Source of the DNA: Parabacteroides johnsonii DSM 18315
Lineage (GTDB): Bacteria; Bacteroidota; Bacteroidia; Bacteroidales; Tannerellaceae
Assembly: GCF_025151045.1 (NCBI RefSeq)
Contig: NZ_CP102285.1
Coordinates: 3,906,001 to 3,970,000 of the forward strand
DNA length: 64,000 nucleotides
Reading direction: 5' to 3'
Positions 18,201 through 24,417 of the stretch are shown here, piece by piece; position 1 is the first letter of the stretch; each line of letters opens with the position of its first letter. The notes under the pieces are model-generated. The model made no database searches. It was not told the origin of the DNA and saw nothing but the letters and a program-made list of their open reading frames with translations. Made by a program: the position numbers and the translations under genes.

Positions 18201-18520
18201 CCTTGCCCTTTCAATATGGTTGATAAGACAGATTTGACCGTTTCGTTTTCTACATGAATAGAAACTTTACGGTCGATGTCGACATCTTTTACATCAAACC
18301 AGAATGAATAGTTTGTCTGAGCTTTGATTTCAGTGAAAACTTCATTGATTGTCGTGTTATTTACTGTAATGGAGACTCGGGCTTCCTGTGAATATCCTGT
18401 AGCTGAGACAGAAAATATTCCAAACAGAAGTAGCAGAATTGATATTTTCATGATATTCAAGACCTTATTCTTGCATATAAGCGGGTATAATTTTCCTATA
18501 TCCTGGTATTTTTTATACAT
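15227..18520 (-). CDS. SusC/RagA TonB-dependent transporter with STN signalling domain
   Basis: This outer-membrane TonB-dependent importer (1097 residues) works with the SusD lipoprotein. The long N-terminal leader (cleavage near TGYSQ, about residue 45) is followed by a secretin/TonB short (STN) domain at about 47-122, a carboxypeptidase-regulatory-like domain (about 138-210), then DEIVVIGYGTMKKSDLTG and the plug, and a 22-strand barrel to the C-terminal phenylalanine. The STN domain is the part that contacts a FecR anti-sigma factor, whose gene lies directly upstream with its sigma factor. The locus is therefore predicted to be induced by its own transport substrate. Confidence 0.95.
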   Translation of the reverse strand: MYKKYQDIGKLYPLICKNKVLNIMKISILLLLFGIFSVSATGYSQEARVSITVNNTTINEVFTEIKAQTNYSFWFDVKDVDIDRKVSIHVENETVKSVLSTILKGQGLGFELKGNHIIIVKKEVLNQSAGTGLPQQNKKISGVIKDEHGEPIIGANVVVKGSTIGNISDHEGRFTLEVPENSILTVSYIGYLSQEIKVGKKNIFNITLAEDSENLDEIVVIGYGTMKKSDLTGAVSSVKGDKISAIASTDITDILQGKVAGMNITSSSKVDESGSIRIRGNRSLNASNDPLVIVDGVPGRMEAVNTNDIESIEVLKDAASTAIYGSRGANGVILITTKKAKEQQTRISYSGYIGISVPNLVKMQSGDEYIQFRRDGYRYRNGWDQPFADEDVFEPAELAVIKSRDFTDWIDLLYRNGQTQSHYIGLSAGNKTTKLHLGLNYTKDEGYSKINFKDKYNITLNLDHEINKYVSVGLSARLQRNNSQGMTKFEEKLQYMTPLAKPYNEDGSLNYYPAPQNTSGYNVLANYGKDNYTNEFIKNAAYLTGYINIRFSKYLNNRANISYNIIDRKNGYFFGENSYERKGTVPLAGKKYQNEVEYTFNDIISYDKNFGKHHLVLDGVFEATGYTKETGDMSGENQPVASTSFHNLGTAAENLQIGSSYQHWTLASFLARARWDYQGKYYANIAMRTDGSSRLAAGNQWAFFPSGGVAWRISEEEFFGKREWLNSLKLRASYGAVGNSAIDPYQTIAGLSKYDYLFGEDAGNKFFAYRPSMIPNKDLGWEISRTANFGVDFGLWNNRISGYIEGYITKTSDLLMERTLPFFTGFSKVWQNIGKTENKGIELNIQANTLKTKSFSWETTVTFARNWNKITELLGGGDIRNNSWFIGKPLQVHYNYEMIGVWQLGEEKEAQKYGAIPGDIKVKDQNNDGSIGELDKVILGQKDPKIIASLLNSFRFGAFDASINLNMNFGSLIHPNTYASLITRDGLRWMPSNFKYWTPDNPTNEYTRADKLSGYDPFAGTGGYMKGDYIKIQDITLGYDFSKIMPKNWKILRARLYAQVRNLGYIYKACKNDVSPEAPDFDYNIPTTYTMGINIDF

Positions 18521-18661
18521 TTGTATCGGATTTAAAGTTAGTAATCAGAAATTTAAATCTATTCTCGGGATCGGAGAGTGTTGCAGCATTCTCCGGTTCT
18601 GTTTTTTTGTTGTACTACTTCATAGGCAAATGATTATTTAAGATTAAACACAAATATGAAT

Positions 18662-19678
18662 TTAATAGACGTCTATGATATTTCCTTTTATCGTATAGGT
18701 GAATTTCTCATTAGATGACATGACTTTAAATATTTGTTCGATTGTTTCGTTATTAACGAAGTCGCCAATGAAACAACGTTTTTTGATGGATTCTTTGTGA
18801 ATGTTTATTTTTACGTTGAAGGTCCTTTCCAATATTTTTGTGATTTGTTCGAAACTTTCCCCGTTGAATATAAACTTGTTATCAATCCATCCGATACAAT
18901 TTTGGGAGTATCCGGTGTTATGGCAAATGCCGGTTTCTTTTGTCTGTATATTGAAGTGGGCGATATCTTTAGGAACCAATTTCAACATATCCCCATTATT
19001 TGTTTCCATTTCGACAGAGCCCCTTAGCAAAGCGACTTTTATTTCTTCGTTATCTTTATAGGCTCTTACATTAAAGCAAGTACCCAATACTTTCACTTTG
19101 ACTTCTCCTGCGTCGACAATAAAAGGACAGTCTTCATCTTTTGCCACTTCCAAGTAGGCTTCACCTGATAATTTGAGCAGGCGGTTCTTCTTTCCAAAAT
19201 CGGAGTCATATTGGATTTTTGAACCTGCATTCAGCCAAACTTTCGTCCCGTCTTGTAATGTCAGTTTTGTTTTTGAACCATTGGGAACTGCGATTTCTGA
19301 CAATCGGATAATATTCTGATCTGAGGAATGAATGTAATATTGATAGGTCAGATAATTGAGGACAATGAATGAGATCAGGATGGCTGCATATGACAACACT
19401 TTCTTTAAGGTGAACGATTTCCGTGTGTTTATCGTGCTCTCTGCCCGGACACGTTGTTGAAAGAGCAAAAAAGCACGGTCTGAATCGTATTGTTCTCCTT
19501 CGCGGACAACCTCCATTGAATCCCAGAGCTGTTCCATATTTCTGAAATATCGGCTGTTCTCATCAGAAGCATCAATCCATTCCTGCAGGCACAAGTCGGA
19601 GTCTTCCGATATCGTCTCTGTCAGCCGGTCGATTATGAGATTTAACCAATGCTCTTTATGTTGATTTTGTGTGTCCAT
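18662..19678 (-). CDS. FecR family anti-sigma factor
   Basis: This single-pass inner-membrane regulator (338 residues) couples the STN domain of SusC to the ECF sigma factor. A cytoplasmic N-terminal domain binds sigma, one transmembrane helix lies at about 90-110 (VLSYAAILISFIVLNYLTY), and the periplasmic FecR domain follows with NGSKTKLTLQDGTKVWLNAGS and GEAYLEVAKDE motifs. The C-terminal part (DUF4974-like) contains SFEQITKILERTFNVKI. It lies 60 bp after the sigma gene and 141 bp before susC, all on one strand. Confidence 0.92.
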   Translation of the reverse strand: MDTQNQHKEHWLNLIIDRLTETISEDSDLCLQEWIDASDENSRYFRNMEQLWDSMEVVREGEQYDSDRAFLLFQQRVRAESTINTRKSFTLKKVLSYAAILISFIVLNYLTYQYYIHSSDQNIIRLSEIAVPNGSKTKLTLQDGTKVWLNAGSKIQYDSDFGKKNRLLKLSGEAYLEVAKDEDCPFIVDAGEVKVKVLGTCFNVRAYKDNEEIKVALLRGSVEMETNNGDMLKLVPKDIAHFNIQTKETGICHNTGYSQNCIGWIDNKFIFNGESFEQITKILERTFNVKINIHKESIKKRCFIGDFVNNETIEQIFKVMSSNEKFTYTIKGNIIDVY

Positions 19679-19738
19679 CTTTTCTGCTTGTATAAATAAG
19701 ACAAGCCGGAAAAGATTTAGGGTAAATGAAAAACGGAT

Positions 19739-20335
19739 TTATTTTCCGAAAGGGAAAAAAATAAGTAGAAACAAGGGTAAATAGTCTTTTAATTCTTCCC
19801 GTAAATGAGATAGGGCAGACTTGATGTGATATTTGACTACATTGACGGAAACGTTGACCTCTTGAGCGATCTCTTCATATTTGAGGTTTTCGAAACGGCT
19901 CAGGCAGAATATGCGCCGGGTAAGTGCGGGTAAATTGTTTATGCAGTTATTTATTTTGACGTCGAGTTCTTTTTCTATCAGGTTGGACAGTGGATAGCCA
20001 TGTTGTTCCTCGTAATGGATCTGTTCCTTTTCCAACAGATTCCCGATATGGGAACGGACATCTTCTCTTTTGTTCAGTTGGGCAAGATAATTCAGGCACC
20101 GGTTACGGACAGCCTTAATCAGATAACTGCGTAACGAAAGGTTGATGTCTATTTCTTTCCGGTTTTTCCATAGGGCAAAAATGACATCGCTTACAATCAT
20201 CTCTGCGGTGAAAGTATCATCTACATATTCTTTCGCGATGATACAAAGTATTTTGTATTGCCGATCGTATATGTATTTGTATGCTTCTTCGTAGCCCGCT
20301 TTCAGGCCTTCGATGATTTCATATTCGGTATTCAT
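19739..20335 (-). CDS. ECF RNA polymerase sigma-70 factor
   Basis: This extracytoplasmic-function sigma factor has about 198 residues from the chosen start. Region 2 (about 15-85) and region 4 with a helix-turn-helix near the C-terminus (YEEIAQEVNVSVNVVKYHIKSALSHLRE) are clear. The open frame extends 22 codons upstream to 20401, but the ATG at 20335 begins at the usual place (NTEYEIIEGLKAG), so I use it. Gene order sigma, FecR, SusC, SusD is the classical trans-envelope switch. The gene is preceded by a promoter at 20574-20604 and a structured leader of about 230 nt. Confidence 0.92.
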   Translation of the reverse strand: MNTEYEIIEGLKAGYEEAYKYIYDRQYKILCIIAKEYVDDTFTAEMIVSDVIFALWKNRKEIDINLSLRSYLIKAVRNRCLNYLAQLNKREDVRSHIGNLLEKEQIHYEEQHGYPLSNLIEKELDVKINNCINNLPALTRRIFCLSRFENLKYEEIAQEVNVSVNVVKYHIKSALSHLREELKDYLPLFLLIFFPFGK

Positions 20336-20406
20336 TTCATATTTTTTATATGGATCGTTATTTCGGTTGGATTGAGAATGAAAGTTTTTGTAGACAGCCA
20401 AAAAAA

Positions 20407-20520
20407 CAGTGGGCTGTTGCCTATACTTTGTCAGGTATCGCCAGAAACCTCTACCACATAGACAAGCAAACCCACTGATATAGCGATTGCTTGTGCTTCG
20501 TGGTGGTCAAAACTGGCGAT
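20407..20520 (-). promoter_or_regulatory. structured leader upstream of the ECF sigma gene
   Basis: Nested complementary arms are present: ATCGCCAG/CTGGCGAT (20437-20444 with 20513-20520), CTACCAC/GTGGTGG (20451-20457 with 20500-20506) and AAGCAA/TTGCTT (20464-20469 with 20487-20492). In addition CAGTGGG (20407-20413) is complementary to CCCACTG (20471-20477), which lies in the innermost loop, so a pseudoknot or an alternative fold is possible. A 35-codon frame from GTG at 20538 to TGA at 20431 on the minus strand runs through the same bases. A folded RNA leader or a leader peptide could each explain it. Confidence 0.55.
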
Positions 20521-20573
20521 TTCGACAAAGTGAAGCACTTTTAACTTTTCTCAAATAGTTCCTCCGAACATTG

Positions 20574-20604
20574 CAAATATATGGAATTTTGGAGCATTGA
20601 CAAA
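20574..20604 (-). promoter_or_regulatory. promoter of the ECF sigma gene
   Basis: On the minus strand TTTG (20604-20601), 19 bases, TATATTTG (20581-20574). It is a full match to the housekeeping consensus and implies a leader of about 230 nt. Confidence 0.65.
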
Positions 20605-20699
20605 GGTCGAATGAATATCTTTGGGGAGGCTATCAATGCTTTTTTATCGGGAGTATTCCGCTATTCGCCGGGATTTAGCTGCTACTGGCCGCTTTTCTG

Positions 20700-20730
20700 T
20701 TGTGTAAGCGATTGTGTGAGGGTAGTTTTG
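20700..20730 (+). promoter_or_regulatory. promoter of the LiaF-like/LytTR operon
   Basis: TTG (20700-20702), 20 bases, TAGTTTTG (20723-20730), 24 bases before the start codon at 20754. Confidence 0.6.
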
Positions 20731-20753
20731 CAACAAATTAAAAATGTACGAGT

Positions 20754-21515
20754 ATGAGAACGAATCAACAAGGGGATTTTGTCAGAGGTGGTTGTCCCAG
20801 CCACAGTAAACTGAATACGGTTGTAACGGCTGCTGTGTTTATCATAGTAGGTCTGTTGTTTCTTGGGCGGAATTTCGGGGTAATAGACTCTGACCTGTTC
20901 GATATCCTGGTTTCCTGGCAGATGCTGCTGATCGTGGTCGGCGTTGTCAATCTGATTAAACGGCATTTCTTCGGGGGAATGATAATGATTGCCATAGGAA
21001 CTTATTTTCTGTTGCCGGAGATAAGCGGGGTAGAGAGCGAATGGATCGGGATGTTCTGGCCGGTATTGCTTATTTTGGTGGGAATCATGATTCTTTTTAA
21101 ACCGAAACGTCACCGCTTTAATGGCCATTGGGATGGTAGAAGGCCGGAGTATGTAAAGGAAGTATATAGCTCTGAAGACGGTTTTGTCGTATCGGACAAC
21201 ACTTTCGGATCGGTTCAGCAGATTGTCCTGGACCCGGTGTTCAGGGGGGCACGGATTAGAAATGTGTTTGGCGGAACTGTCCTGGATTTACGGCGGAGCA
21301 AACTGGCCGCTCCCCGGACATTTATAGATATTGACTGTTCTTTTGGAGGGGTTGAGATTTATTTGCCGTCGGACTGGAATTTGCAGACGCAGATCGATGC
21401 ATTTATCGGAGGATGTGACGATAAACGTTATAATTCGTCTGTGGAGATAGACAAGGAACACGCTTTGATCGTGAGGGGAAAAGTTTCTTTCGGAGGTATC
21501 GAGTTTAAAAGTTGA
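20754..21515 (+). CDS. LiaF/LiaI-like membrane protein
   Basis: This 253-residue integral membrane protein has four predicted transmembrane helices in the first 125 residues (starting near 22, 50, 74 and 98), followed by a soluble beta-rich domain. The arrangement resembles the LiaI-LiaF-type transmembrane domain with a C-terminal cell-wall-active-antibiotics-response (LiaF) domain, marked by NTFGSVQQIV, RNVFGGTVLDLR, DCSFGGVEIYLP and KVSFGGIEF. In Firmicutes LiaF restrains an envelope-stress two-component system. Here it is followed after 3 bp by a membrane-bound LytTR regulator and no histidine kinase, so it may control that regulator directly (inference). Confidence 0.85.
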   Translation: MRTNQQGDFVRGGCPSHSKLNTVVTAAVFIIVGLLFLGRNFGVIDSDLFDILVSWQMLLIVVGVVNLIKRHFFGGMIMIAIGTYFLLPEISGVESEWIGMFWPVLLILVGIMILFKPKRHRFNGHWDGRRPEYVKEVYSSEDGFVVSDNTFGSVQQIVLDPVFRGARIRNVFGGTVLDLRRSKLAAPRTFIDIDCSFGGVEIYLPSDWNLQTQIDAFIGGCDDKRYNSSVEIDKEHALIVRGKVSFGGIEFKS

Positions 21516-21518
21516 TTT

Positions 21519-22316
21519 ATGCGGACGCATCCATTTATAGAGTCAGTCATCAATCGCGTGGTGGGGATTTCCTTGGCGGTTGTGGTCTGGATGATGTATT
21601 CATGGCTCCTGTTCTGTTATGGAGGAGAGGGGATATGGATGGCCTGTCTGGATGGTCTGGTTTCTGTCGGATTATTGGCTGTCGCCGGTTTCCTGTACGG
21701 GTATGTTGACGGAACTATCCATGCATGGCAAATACAAATTGCATTGGCGGTATTGGTTCAGGCGATCAGTTTGGCAGGAGCCTTTGAGTTACAAGTTTTT
21801 TTGGAACAGGGAAATGCCGGTGACTTTATGGATAGTGTTTCCCTCCGCCTGGTATTGGGTATATTATGCTGGATTATCCTGTTGCAATGGTATCGGATTA
21901 ACCGGGCCGATGAACCGGATTTAGAGGAGATATCCGGGACCGAGCTAGGTAAGGGACAAGAAGAGGCGATTCCCGTAGATGAGACTTTTCTGGATCGCGT
22001 ATCGGTAAAAGACGGTTCTCGCATTCATATTATCCATCTCGAAGAACTCTTATACATGCAAGCCGGAGGTGATTATGTGACGCTTTTTACTCCGGGAGGC
22101 CAGTATGTGAAGGAACAGACGATGAAATATTTTGAGACACATCTTCCGCCTGCTCTGTTTGTGCGGATTCACCGTTCTTGCATTGTCAATACCGAACAGA
22201 TTTTACGAGTGGAGCTGTTCGGGAAAGAGAATTACCAGGTCCGTTTGAAAAGCGGAGTTTGTTTGCGGGCAAGTAATGCCGGTTATAAGCTCTTGAAAGA
22301 GCGTCTTTCTCTTTAA
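21519..22316 (+). CDS. membrane-anchored LytTR family transcriptional regulator
   Basis: The 265-residue protein combines four predicted transmembrane helices (residues about 10-130) with a C-terminal LytTR DNA-binding domain (about 158-262). Motifs of the latter are ELLYMQAGGDYVTLF, FVRIHRSCIVN and GVCLRASNAGYKLLKERL. No receiver domain is present, so it is not a standard response regulator; the membrane part must sense or be controlled by a partner. The likely partner is the LiaF-like protein encoded 3 bp upstream. The target genes are unknown; autoregulation is possible. Confidence 0.88.
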   Translation: MRTHPFIESVINRVVGISLAVVVWMMYSWLLFCYGGEGIWMACLDGLVSVGLLAVAGFLYGYVDGTIHAWQIQIALAVLVQAISLAGAFELQVFLEQGNAGDFMDSVSLRLVLGILCWIILLQWYRINRADEPDLEEISGTELGKGQEEAIPVDETFLDRVSVKDGSRIHIIHLEELLYMQAGGDYVTLFTPGGQYVKEQTMKYFETHLPPALFVRIHRSCIVNTEQILRVELFGKENYQVRLKSGVCLRASNAGYKLLKERLSL

Positions 22317-22325
22317 AAAAGAGAG

Positions 22326-22345
22326 GCTAAAATGTTAATTTTAGC
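22326..22345 (+). terminator. hairpin after the LytTR gene
   Basis: GCTAAAAT (22326-22333) and ATTTTAGC (22338-22345) form a perfect 8-bp stem ten bases after the stop codon. No T-tract follows, so it is a weak terminator candidate. Confidence 0.4.
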
Positions 22346-22437
22346 AGAATTTGATGTCATTGTATAAAGTTTTGCCCTTTGTAACACTTTTTACCGCAAA
22401 GCTCTTCCGGGCTTAACATATATTGTCTGTAAAAGGC

Positions 22438-22468
22438 TTGACAAACGGACTTAGCGCATGTATCTTTG
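22438..22468 (+). promoter_or_regulatory. promoter of candidate small RNA, copy 2
   Basis: TTG (22438-22440), 20 bases, TATCTTTG (22461-22468). It is equivalent to the promoter of copy 1, although the spacer sequence differs. Confidence 0.75.
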
Positions 22469-22553
22469 CATTGTGGTTTTTTCATAATAGTATTAGATTT
22501 AAGGTTAACAAAGTTGGTTAGGGGTTGTCGTGAGACAGCCTTTAATTGTTTAT
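22469..22553 (+). ncRNA. candidate small RNA, copy 2
   Basis: This is the second copy of the cassette at 10922-11015, with a single base difference over 94 bases. The hairpin GGTTGTC-GTGA-GACAGCC is at 22523-22540. In this copy a second hairpin with T-tract follows (22556-22582), and an insertion sequence begins just behind it. Conservation stops abruptly outside the promoter -7 box and after the hairpin, as expected if only the transcript is under selection or if the unit was duplicated. Confidence 0.6.
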
Positions 22554-22555
22554 GG

Positions 22556-22582
22556 GGGGAAGCTTTTCCCCTTTTTATTTTT
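22556..22582 (+). terminator. intrinsic terminator after small RNA copy 2
   Basis: GGGGAA (22556-22561) pairs with TTCCCC (22566-22571) over a GCTT loop, followed by TTTTTATTTTT. The last eight bases (22575-22582) are the left copy of the target duplication of the insertion sequence. Confidence 0.7.
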
Positions 22583-22605
22583 GGATCATACCGAAATCCT
22601 GAGGG
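22575..22605. repeat. left end of the insertion sequence: target duplication plus inverted repeat
   Basis: TTATTTTT (22575-22582) is the left target duplication. The 23-base inverted repeat at 22583-22605 begins GGATCATACCGAAATCC and matches the right end in 22 of 23 positions. Confidence 0.93.
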
Positions 22606-22825
22606 ATTAAAATATAATCATCTCCTAAAGTATCTATTGCATCTTCCTATAATCCTCCTGATAGTATTCAAGTATTTATTATAATCCCCGATAGTGTAAA
22701 AATAACTCCAGATAAATTTGTTTTGTATAAAATAAAAGCGTTCCTTCGTGCTGTCACTCATTTTCAGAGAGATTATAGGTATAGAGTGAACAAAAACAAA
22801 GGAGCCTTGACTGTGCAATGGGTAT

Positions 22826-22856
22826 AGCTTGACAACTTTCAGGTCAAGCTTTTTTT
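22826..22856 (+). terminator. inward-facing terminator within the insertion sequence (1)
   Basis: AGCTTGAC (22826-22833) pairs with GTCAAGCT (22843-22850), followed by a run of seven T. Confidence 0.8.
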
Positions 22857-22912
22857 GTAACAGTATATAACGACAAGAAATATAAATATCCCAAACCTTA
22901 ACTATTAGAAAG

Positions 22913-22950
22913 AGCGTGTTGCCTCTATATTAGAGGGACACGCTTTTTTT
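22913..22950 (+). terminator. inward-facing terminator within the insertion sequence (2)
   Basis: AGCGTGT (22913-22919) pairs with ACACGCT (22938-22944). An inner stem CCTCT/AGAGG (22922-22926, 22932-22936) extends it, and seven T follow. It lies 74 bp before the transposase stop and would stop antisense transcription. Confidence 0.8.
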
Positions 22951-23023
22951 AATAAGTTATGTTGCAGTTCTTTTATTTAGCCCGGTTATGTACGTATAAA
23001 GAGATACCTATATCCATAGAGAA

Positions 23024-23959
23024 TTAATTATGCATAAATATTGGTGAGTCTGAATAAGAAAAAATATCCCTCACGCCTCTCAGCTGTGCTTTAAAAGCTT
23101 TGATTTTAGAATTGAAGGACTCACTCGCAGCATTGGTGGAGCGTCTTTTAAAAAAGCCAACAATATTCAAGTAATGTGTTTGTATGGTTCTGGCAACAGT
23201 GCCAAAAGACAGGAAACCGGATTTGTCCACCTGATCATACCAATGCGCCAAACGCGTCAAGGCAATATCTGCCGATTGTGCCTGATGATATATCAACCCT
23301 AACCTTATGCTTAAGTAATAGGTCTTCTTGATATCGGGATATTCCCGGAAAAGGATTTTAGCTCTTTTTCTTTGGCTCTCCGACCACAGTTCAGTTTTTT
23401 TGAACAAAAGATAGCGGCTTCTGGCCAACAGCTGTTTTCGACTGTCCCCATTCTCAAATGTTTCAGTAACAAAAGGCTGTCCTGATGCTTTAGCGTATGT
23501 GATCTCGACCATTTCTTTATCCAAGGCTTCCCATCGTGCCTTTATCCGCATTTCCTGAACGGCTTCAAAAGCTAACTTTTGAACATGAAAACGGTCGATA
23601 ACCAGCTTGGCAGCCGGGAAACAGAGACGGGCTATCCGGGCCATATTGGGTGCCATGTCCAATGTTATTTCCCGAACTTGAAACCGCCTGCGACGGGAAA
23701 GTTTGAGTATAACTTGGGATACCTTTTCTACGGATGTCCCTTTGATCATGGCGATGATAGTGCCTTTTCTTCCTTTGGCCTCTTTGTTAATCAGGATTGT
23801 ATACAGTTCTCCCGACGACAGTGCCATTTCGTCCAGCCCGACGTAGGGTCCAATGTTTTTCTCGAAGAGAATCCATTCTTCGGCATGGGCACGTTGCTCC
23901 CAATTCCTGAAATGACTCAGATGATTCTTATATTGGGACTCCAACAGTTTGGCTTCCAT
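23024..23959 (-). CDS. ISL3 family (ISAon1-like) transposase, C-terminus frameshifted
   Basis: This is the DDE transposase of the insertion sequence (311 residues as read). Visible family motifs are GPYVGLDEMALSSGELYTIL with the first catalytic Asp, LDMAPNM with VIDRFHVQKL (second Asp), and a late ASESFNSKIKAFKAQLRGVRDI stretch with the Glu (spread over 280-300). After GVRDIF the frame reads SYSDSPIFMHN and stops. Adding one A to the 6-A run at 23059-23064 would restore FFLFRLTNIYA and a stop at 23028, the usual ISL3 ending. So a one-base deletion has replaced about the last dozen residues. Activity may be lost or reduced. The true start probably lies upstream, reached from the N-terminal ORF. 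Confidence 0.88.
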   Translation of the reverse strand: MEAKLLESQYKNHLSHFRNWEQRAHAEEWILFEKNIGPYVGLDEMALSSGELYTILINKEAKGRKGTIIAMIKGTSVEKVSQVILKLSRRRRFQVREITLDMAPNMARIARLCFPAAKLVIDRFHVQKLAFEAVQEMRIKARWEALDKEMVEITYAKASGQPFVTETFENGDSRKQLLARSRYLLFKKTELWSESQRKRAKILFREYPDIKKTYYLSIRLGLIYHQAQSADIALTRLAHWYDQVDKSGFLSFGTVARTIQTHYLNIVGFFKRRSTNAASESFNSKIKAFKAQLRGVRDIFSYSDSPIFMHN

Positions 23960-24044
23960 TCCGTAATGATCCGCCCAAAGACTAATGCTAAGAGCGTGAG
24001 AGTCGATCCAATGCTTTTAAAAAAGACGCAAATTCAGTCGTTAT

Positions 24045-24347
24045 TTACGTTCCTTCTGCCACTAATTTCCAATTGCGGCTTACATATTTGCCAGTACTGT
24101 GATTGAACCATCTTCGTTTTTTGATAAACAACAGGCAGCTACGCCCACGCATCGGATAATCCTGCATCCTGACTTGCTCATAAAAGCCCTTGCTTTCCAA
24201 GTTATTGGTTGCATATTCTTTAGGATGTATATTCTTCTCTTCAAAGTATATTTCTACCCTATCCGACTTTTCTTTGAAATCAGACAACTCAAAATAATCA
24301 AACATTCCCTCCGGAAAGATAAAACGAAGAAATTGATCGTAACTCAT
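24045..24347 (-). CDS. ISAon1-type transposase N-terminal region protein
   Basis: This 100-residue ORF encodes the N-terminal region of the split transposase: an opening SYDQFLRFIFPEGMFDYFEL and a basic stretch RMQDYPMRGRSCLLFIKKRRW with the C-terminal WKLVAEGT. In related elements the two parts are separate frames joined by frameshifting or expressed separately. Here the N-terminal frame stops at 24045, continues open after the stop through EFASFLKAL, and overlaps the transposase frame beyond. The TAA may therefore be a premature stop in a longer N-terminal frame; I cannot decide without relatives. Confidence 0.82.
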   Translation of the reverse strand: MSYDQFLRFIFPEGMFDYFELSDFKEKSDRVEIYFEEKNIHPKEYATNNLESKGFYEQVRMQDYPMRGRSCLLFIKKRRWFNHSTGKYVSRNWKLVAEGT

Positions 24348-24386
24348 CTCTTTTATTTTTTTACTGCCACTAAGATACGATTTTTC

Positions 24387-24417
24387 CCCTCAGGATTTCG
24401 GGATGATCCTTATTTTT
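24387..24417. repeat. right end of the insertion sequence: inverted repeat plus target duplication
   Basis: The 23-base inverted repeat at 24387-24409 ends GGATGATCC. The target duplication TTATTTTT follows at 24410-24417. Confidence 0.93.

Larger units (their letters stand above)
22583..24409 (-). mobile_element. complete ISL3-type (ISAon1-like) insertion sequence, 1827 bp
   Basis: The element is bounded by 23-base inverted repeats (22583-22605 and 24387-24409, one mismatch) and flanked by exact 8-bp direct repeats TTATTTTT (22575-22582 and 24410-24417), the duplication length typical of ISL3. It carries an N-terminal-region ORF (24045-24347) and a transposase ORF (23024-23959), both on the minus strand. 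About 420 bp between the transposase end and the left inverted repeat contain no gene but two terminators facing inward. The exact duplication argues for a recent insertion, although the transposase is now frameshifted near its end. Confidence 0.93.

Noticed and set aside
18662..20335. Iron-dicitrate (Fec) uptake system
   Set aside because: The FecR/sigma pair resembles it, but the transporter is SusC type with a SusD partner and no iron genes are near.
20553..20571. Short MFGGTI reading frame at the sigma promoter
   Set aside because: Its ATG lies within three bases of the -7 box, upstream of the expected transcription start, so it would not be translated.
22466..22684. 72-codon frame over small RNA copy 2 and the end of the insertion sequence
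   Set aside because: It crosses the insertion junction and the terminator and is absent at copy 1, where the conserved block runs into another gene.
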